A DNA stretch of 64,000 bases from positions 124,001-188,000 of the forward strand of contig NZ_UWPJ01000039.1 in assembly GCF_900606115.1 (NCBI RefSeq), in the 5' to 3' direction. Source of the DNA: Pigmentiphaga humi. Lineage in GTDB: Bacteria > Pseudomonadota > Gammaproteobacteria > Burkholderiales > Burkholderiaceae_B. Below are positions 61,001-64,000 of this stretch, piece after piece. The stretch's first letter is position 1, and the number at the start of each line of letters is the position of its first letter. A program made the position numbers and the translations under genes. Under the pieces are notes generated by a model. It made no database searches and had not been told where the DNA came from. It worked only from the letters and a program-made list of their open reading frames with translations.

Positions 61001-61477
61001 ACCGTGGCCGACTTTGACGGTAGCCCTATGTGGGTGCAGCGGCAGATTGAGGAAACGGTTACGGTGGACGCCCTGAAGGCTGCGCTGACCGGCAACACTG
61101 AGCACGACATTCGTGAGCAGGCCGCCGCGTTCGTTCGTGGCGCGACGGGCTGGTTTGACTGGGAAGGGAAGGATACCAGCGACTACCTGCCGTATGAGTT
61201 CCGCATCGCCATTGTCAACGCCGGGCGCAAGGCCATGGCCGGAACCGAGCAGCCTTCCAGCCAGTCGCCCAATGACGTGGTGGGCATCCGGGGCAACACC
61301 ATGGCCTGGAAAGACACGATCAAGAGCTGCGCCGTTCGCGCGGGAGCAGGCAAGTACAAGTGGGATAAGCGCTCTCTGTCATGGAACGTGTACCGTTCCA
61401 CCTGGGATTACCTGGTTGCCAACTACCCCAAGGCGGCAGAGCAACTCGAATTGATCGGCGCGACCCGTTCACTGTAA
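55025..61477 (+). CDS. DarB-like antirestriction protein: methyltransferase plus SNF2-type helicase
   Basis: 2150 aa. The adenine methyltransferase domain has motif I KVLDPCAGVGIFG (about 195-207) and a motif IV variant TNVPFGG (about 260-266, where NPPY is usual). The helicase core has GVGLGKTFTA (about 905), FDEAHVF (about 1064), LTATPITNSP (about 1118) and the motif VI region QRNGRGVRQGN (about 1524). P1 DarB is injected with DNA and shields it from type I restriction; this protein has the same domain order. The last 300 residues carry no recognised domain. Confidence 0.85.
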   Translation: MLNRNSLDDAAGGVLARLKLVGELARIKGELNDVGAGPVAAMKRLKLVSRANQIRASLGAAAPQASAAPEAAPVVEPQAAAAPEPQPEGGPEEVPEPRNQTAQYYEFDPNRKPAQRKKDNAEAMALLARIDAGEVAASSLTPEEKLALAKYSGTGGALIGADGKKGSAYEYYTPKPIAEGIWSLMEELGFAGGKVLDPCAGVGIFGATAPLNAAIDAVELNETSGRINGLVNAGPGYSATVAPFERVAAATPDEQYDAVVTNVPFGGVADRGGNQLLDGRYQKEPLQNYFILRTLEKLKPGGLAVFITPPRCVTGKGSKEEELRVKASYMAEFLGAYRLPNAVFGTASADTMTDVIAFRKYSREALDKIAELREQSPTALVDANVQWQPFINGRYFDGEGKRFILGDFVPKDPNKFRDVDRVVTRQPISEIARMLKRFPGSRVDWEMLGTVETTPIVYRDGDTITQSGQTLQMQDGRWVPIARTESSASMAELVGKLATPYAAFEGRVQWADAVQCVEHMIETSQSLDIPAWLRGAVAEVRHLKDEGQRAQFWNAGVVGMAADQVFEERMGEETGVNFAEEYPALSDAMQRVSVTARKRPAAIGGKLRDGLAFIGNHYQKKTGFSAVWRGDVQQEAPTVEITADASFEGLRYKTKSIWVSMEDARAIYGDGFDPYADADWCVSPDGKSVTRADDYYIGNYAEFLRRVDADIASAENEDIRAKLLRQKIDAESRIDRVDVSKLSFNLFSPHVTHEEKAEFLRRFVHPSAAVVYDEKTGVKRVDIDVPGSRLTDREKLLNRIGDYLKNGTITLGGAKLDMPDAQALQELRRMVNTANEQFNGWARGNRAVISRLEATASDPERLRFRQVEDEAPMPIPGMSEGLTLHGYQNAYVRKTSREFGGINGFGVGLGKTFTALAATQYAQSIGVKKKTLFVVPNSVLSNWRKEAMRAYSSTDDCLFVGLRITKDGRATISSSNFDADLTAVMENRHSKIFMTLEAFERIRMRDETISEYETFMRRADASFSESMDKKEDERAKSKQAGLLSILSGKRGSAPYIEDMGVDSVVFDEAHVFKNSAQTVDFKGAKFLSMSPASKRGIDAQAKAWFIRGQSPLKDGVLMLTATPITNSPLEMYAMLSLAVGHERVNDLCLGIKGADNFMEMMCVKENQDDVTMDGVARTTDVFVGLNNVGVLRKSIGEVATIKSAADVGGQIIVPEREEKPTPVTLPDAVVERLKLYKSAFRYAIDELAEKSPNRGDPEAYDQVAQHFGEELNLIGHPFNLINKMTMLIADPELDQRASFYSYLSTQADKAKQAIEQFNARKITEERPRPGPMTDESAIVGKKKVKDSGGNETELLKIEVRARAIDGGRVVIDSIDPDVQSAFEAIADKIGLDLDVSVPPKLAAMLENFQNEQASPRGIDASGKATSVVKQIVFCDILPLHNKIKRLLTRRAGVPSSAIAIITGRTNNTPDEILAVQDGFNGVGEDSKYQTVIANEKAEVGINLQKGTQAIHHLTIGWTPDSLEQRNGRGVRQGNATERVNLYYYDADGTFDTSKRSMVNKKADWIGQVMDVNGTGSVSVAGGLSREQMEALIDVVGDVDAMRRMQETIAAKEAESRASSNRDRQMINLDTIRKQNTFLNDNRAADSFVIRKIIGLFGLERQADKLRDRIANPKATATAVARNESLLAELMASIGGLRRQIEESATLHRSQWSGGGQTREPATLDSFFAAVRSGKKQKDDDIEAMLRGRSYPSFGLEIVEGGPITNEWQAEVDMAESMIEEAKAAFARQAEEAGGYPADVAEAIARGDGVVYNGKPLTHGTFVRVAGGLAVLALENGRPRAFGRSMDGSPLAADTSAVMAGEWIYRGTAGYDSCLTDAAQIEDIINGDGRIENGFNTVVPEVAQRRKVEALAAYRVFEYRLPQPYFPYVVVPTDADKSEVQRSIFESQKAVVRSFDGGSFVVAGDVAVERANSRSDDRFKLLREYAVAHGMKLTVADFDGSPMWVQRQIEETVTVDALKAALTGNTEHDIREQAAAFVRGATGWFDWEGKDTSDYLPYEFRIAIVNAGRKAMAGTEQPSSQSPNDVVGIRGNTMAWKDTIKSCAVRAGAGKYKWDKRSLSWNVYRSTWDYLVANYPKAAEQLELIGATRSL

Positions 61478-61487
61478 GGATTGAGAC

Positions 61488-61901
61488 ATGGCATACACCG
61501 AATACAAGTTCGACAAGGAAGCAATCAAGAGCCTGGTGGCCGAGCGCGCCGCCGCCCTGCGCGCCAACCGGGGGTTTTCCAACCTGCTGGCGTTTGGGCT
61601 GGGTGTCGTGGCCGACCGCCTGAACAAAGATCCGCGCCGCTACCGGGATTACGGCCCCTATTGGTGGGCGCTCAAGGACGCCATGAAAGCCGGTGGCTAC
61701 AGCCTGGGCGACCAGACTGACCCTCTGGTGAAGCGGGTATACCAGGGCGATAGCGAGGCGGAAACGCTCATCATGGCCGATGAGTTCCGCACCGAATACC
61801 TGAAAACGCACATGGTTTATGCAAACCAGTTCCAGCTTGATGCGGGTAGCGCGGACTTTTATGAGCTGTTCGACGCGGACATGGAGTTTCCGGCAGCCTA
61901 A
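61488..61901 (+). CDS. Small conserved protein after the DarB-like gene
   Basis: 137 aa. YRDYGPYWWALKDAMKAGGY and FRTEYLKTHMVYANQFQLD are distinctive. Such proteins recur beside DarB genes in phages. Helical and slightly acidic. Function unknown; perhaps a partner in packaging or injection. Confidence 0.6.
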   Translation: MAYTEYKFDKEAIKSLVAERAAALRANRGFSNLLAFGLGVVADRLNKDPRRYRDYGPYWWALKDAMKAGGYSLGDQTDPLVKRVYQGDSEAETLIMADEFRTEYLKTHMVYANQFQLDAGSADFYELFDADMEFPAA

Positions 61902-61959
61902 AGCGTAGGGCGGAAAATCAGGCGGGGGCATCGTTGCGGCAGAACATACTCTGTTCCGC

Positions 61960-63522
61960 ATGGACGATACCCCCAACACCGCCGATTCGACACGGCCAGG
62001 CTTCCTGGCCCGCCTTGGCCTGTCGCGCAAGCGATGGCAGTCAACGCACGTCGCGCCATCCAGAGAGATTCGGGCTTCCGATACGCACCTGTACGGAGCC
62101 GGAACAACCACGGTCGCCTCCTTGCTGGGGTCTGGAAACCGTGGCGCACGGTCGCGCCAGATAATCTACGAGAAGTGGATGCGCATGGAGGGCGACCCGA
62201 TCATCAGCAGCGCATTGCAGTTGCTGGTGACTTCGGCGCTGGGCGGCCATGAAACCAGCGGTGACCTGGTGTTCGTTGAAAAAACAGCAGAAGCGAAAAA
62301 GGACAAGCGCCTTGCTGCTATCGCCGACGAGGTTTCCGCAAAGCTGTCGCCCCTGTTCAACCGGGTGGCTTTTCAGATGGCCTACACGGGGTCGGCTTAC
62401 GGCGACTCCTACGCTCGAATCTATACCGACGCCACCGGCGTTGTGGATCTTCACTCTGACGAAATGGTGCGTCCGCAGTTGGTGCAGCCATTCGAACGTG
62501 GGAGCCGTACCATCGGCTTTGCCGTGTCCATTGGTGAACGAAACTTCGAGCGCCTGGACGTGACCCAGCTCGCGCGTCTGAAGATGCCGCGTACCCAGTG
62601 GATTCCGCAGTTCGGCGTAGTCGAGAAGTCGCTGAAAGTCGCCCTGAAAGAGAACAATATCGACAACCTGCCTATCATGCCGAGCATGGTGGGCGGCTCG
62701 ATGCTCTACAACGCCGAAGAACCCTATGACAACTTGTCGGCATCGCTGCTGGGCCTGGTGGGGCAGCGGTGGATGGATTCGATTGATGAGCAGATGGTGG
62801 CCGTCAACCTGGAGTCCATGACGCTGGAGCAGCAAGAGCGGTTCGTGGAGTCGGTAAAGGGCATGCTCATGGCGTCGAAGAAGTATGCCGAGCAGGCAGT
62901 GACACGGGGTCGCCCGATCATGGAGCGCATCCGGCACATCATCCCGGTCTTCAATGAGAAGCAACTGACGAATATCGGCCCCGGCAACGGCGGCCAGACA
63001 GGCCGCGCCGCGACGATCAGCATTGAGGACGTGCTGCTGCATGCTCGCTTGCTGTCCGGCGCCCTTGGCGTCGATCTTTCCATGCTGGGCTTTGCCGACC
63101 AGCTTTCCGGTGGCCTGGGCGAAGGCGGCTTCTTCCGTGTGTCCGCGCAGGCGGCGGAGCGCGCGCGGGTCATCCGCGTGGCGCTGTCCGGCTTCTTCCA
63201 TCACGTTATCGACATTCATACTGCCCGCCGTTATGGCGTGGTGTTCCATGAGAGCGAACGTCCTTGGGAAATCAACTTCTTTGGCTCCATATCCGCCCTG
63301 GAGGCAGAGAAACAGCGCACCCGCACCGATTCCATGAACTCCGGCATGCTGCTTGTGCAGTCCATGCAGATGCTCAAAGAAATGGGGGCTTCCAAGGACA
63401 TCATGGCCGAGTTTCTGGCAAAGACCATGCTTCTGGACGAAGACCAGGCCGCGCTCTACGCCACCATCGTGGACGCCAAGCCGCAGGGTAACGACATGGG
63501 CGGGTTCGGCGGGGGGATGTAG
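61960..63522 (+). CDS. Portal protein
   Basis: 520 aa. The portal layout is recognisable: an N-terminal clip region (RQIIYEKWMRMEGDPIISSA and LQLLVTSALGG), a beta-rich wing around YTGSAYGDSYARIYTDATG, and a C-terminal helical crown (LSGALGVDLSMLGFADQLSG, FFRVSAQAAERARVIRVAL). It would form the dodecameric DNA gate. It is unusual that it lies about 27 kb from the terminase, after the baseplate and Dar genes. No strong SD is visible before the ATG. Confidence 0.78.
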   Translation: MDDTPNTADSTRPGFLARLGLSRKRWQSTHVAPSREIRASDTHLYGAGTTTVASLLGSGNRGARSRQIIYEKWMRMEGDPIISSALQLLVTSALGGHETSGDLVFVEKTAEAKKDKRLAAIADEVSAKLSPLFNRVAFQMAYTGSAYGDSYARIYTDATGVVDLHSDEMVRPQLVQPFERGSRTIGFAVSIGERNFERLDVTQLARLKMPRTQWIPQFGVVEKSLKVALKENNIDNLPIMPSMVGGSMLYNAEEPYDNLSASLLGLVGQRWMDSIDEQMVAVNLESMTLEQQERFVESVKGMLMASKKYAEQAVTRGRPIMERIRHIIPVFNEKQLTNIGPGNGGQTGRAATISIEDVLLHARLLSGALGVDLSMLGFADQLSGGLGEGGFFRVSAQAAERARVIRVALSGFFHHVIDIHTARRYGVVFHESERPWEINFFGSISALEAEKQRTRTDSMNSGMLLVQSMQMLKEMGASKDIMAEFLAKTMLLDEDQAALYATIVDAKPQGNDMGGFGGGM

Positions 63523-63524
63523 GC

Positions 63525-64000
63525 ATGTCCTTGTATAACAACGTCGCGGAAAGCCTGTCGGGCGGAAGCCTGATTGGTTCGATTCGCACCGGCATGAACG
63601 CTGCCCTGGGTGGAGTTGCTAATTCAGCCGCCCAGGCCATGGGTGGCGGCCAGGTGGCGCAGACGGTCGCCAAGATGGGGCAGAGCGCAGCGGTCAATGC
63701 CGCCGTGAACGTCGTCAACAAGCATGTTCCCATGCAGGCTCAGCGCGCCGTCAATTTGGGAACCGGCGTGGTGGGCGACATCATGCGCGGCGACTGGGAT
63801 GGCGCGGGCATGCGCGTCCTGAACTCCGGCATCCTGAATGAAATGCTGCCAGGGTTTGGCGGCGGCATCATGGCGCAAACCGCCTACTGGGGCGGCGCTA
63901 CGCCGCTGCTGGGCGGCATCAGCCCGAGCGAAGCCAAGCGCATCTACGACGAAGTGCGCGGAGAGCGGCTTTCCAAAAAGAACCTGTGGCTGCTGGAGGT
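63525..64000 (+). CDS. Phage structural or assembly protein, N-terminal part
   Basis: Open to the window edge; 158 codons visible from the ATG that follows the portal stop by 2 bp. The visible part is Gly/Ala-rich with weakly hydrophobic helices (LGGVANSAAQAMGGG, VAQTVAKMGQSAAV, GFGGGIMAQTAYWGG) and ends SEAKRIYDEVRGERLSKKNL. By position it may be a baseplate, head-associated or injected protein. The product cannot be named from this fragment. Confidence 0.6.
   Translation, partial: MSLYNNVAESLSGGSLIGSIRTGMNAALGGVANSAAQAMGGGQVAQTVAKMGQSAAVNAAVNVVNKHVPMQAQRAVNLGTGVVGDIMRGDWDGAGMRVLNSGILNEMLPGFGGGIMAQTAYWGGATPLLGGISPSEAKRIYDEVRGERLSKKNLWLLE

Larger units (their letters stand above)
7247..64000. 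mobile_element. Large temperate contractile-tailed prophage integrated at the 3' end of guaA; right end outside the window
   Basis: The block from the integrase to the window edge has full phage organisation: integrase, leftward recombination operon, CI/Cro immunity region, rightward replication genes, terminase, head, sheathed tail, lysis and baseplate genes, DarA/DarB-like proteins and portal. The left boundary is placed after guaA; the exact core attachment site probably lies inside the last part of guaA. The right boundary and attR were not reached, so the element exceeds 56 kb. No key gene seen here is obviously broken, so the phage may be active. Confidence 0.93.

Noticed and set aside
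54305-61105. A 2266-codon open frame on the minus strand opposite the DarB-like gene
   Set aside because: Antisense shadow caused by high GC and strong third-position bias. The translation is low-complexity and His/Leu/Arg-rich with no domain, while the plus strand has clear methyltransferase and helicase motifs.
61902-61959. Weak inverted repeat before the portal gene as a terminator
   Set aside because: The stem is interrupted and lacks a T-tract.

Overview
The window looks like the chromosome of an Alcaligenaceae beta-proteobacterium (Bordetella or Achromobacter type). Evidence is the high GC with strong G/C third-position bias, a Bug-family (TctC) periplasmic binding protein, the smpB / ratA-rnfH / guaB-guaA neighbourhood, and a large temperate phage at the 3' end of guaA. 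No tRNA, rRNA, CRISPR array or insertion sequence was recognised.

Bases 1-7246 are host sequence. A divergent pair (Bug protein, and a GntR/FCD regulator followed by an alpha/beta hydrolase and a lipocalin-like protein) forms a small catabolic locus. smpB is divergent from ratA-rnfH, and then come guaB and guaA (de novo GMP synthesis). The last few hundred bases of guaA use different codons from the rest, as expected if an integrating element supplied the 3' end.

From about 7247 to the end (over 56 kb, right end not reached) is a contractile-tailed (myovirus-like) prophage. A tyrosine integrase with an array of arm-type sites lies next to guaA. A leftward early operon (about 22.4 kb down to 8.7 kb) encodes a recombination set (ERF annealase, YqaJ-type exonuclease, RdgC, SSB), a C5-cytosine methyltransferase, HNH, Rmf-like and Gp37/Gp68-type proteins, an AlpA/excisionase-like regulator and many small proteins. 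It is driven by a near-consensus promoter embedded in repressor operators, and its leader carries an rrn-type boxA. The immunity region (22.4-24.0 kb) has a CI-like repressor, a Cro-like protein, three operators spaced 24 bp apart and two more at the leftward promoter. A low-GC secreted-protein gene lies behind the repressor gene. The rightward early genes encode a CII-like regulator, nuclease folds, two DNA methyltransferases, a replication initiator with iteron-like repeats inside it, a DnaC-like loader, DUF1367, Ref and DUF1064 proteins.

The late region starts with terminase and a probable prohead protein, capsid and tail sheath, a lysis cassette (endolysin, 3TM holin), baseplate hub, spike and PAAR tip. 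It continues with two giant antirestriction/polyvalent proteins (DarA-like 1471 aa, DarB-like 2150 aa) and, unusually far from the terminase, the portal protein.

Most unusual items: a C-type-lectin-like protein with a diversity-generating-retroelement type variable C-terminus but no reverse transcriptase in view; the boxA leader; the regular operator array; an in-frame internal start that separates a KTSC domain from a YqaJ exonuclease; a cytosine methyltransferase with seven tandem degenerate repeats; candidate ori and pac iterons inside the initiator and small-terminase genes; and several small overlapping genes.
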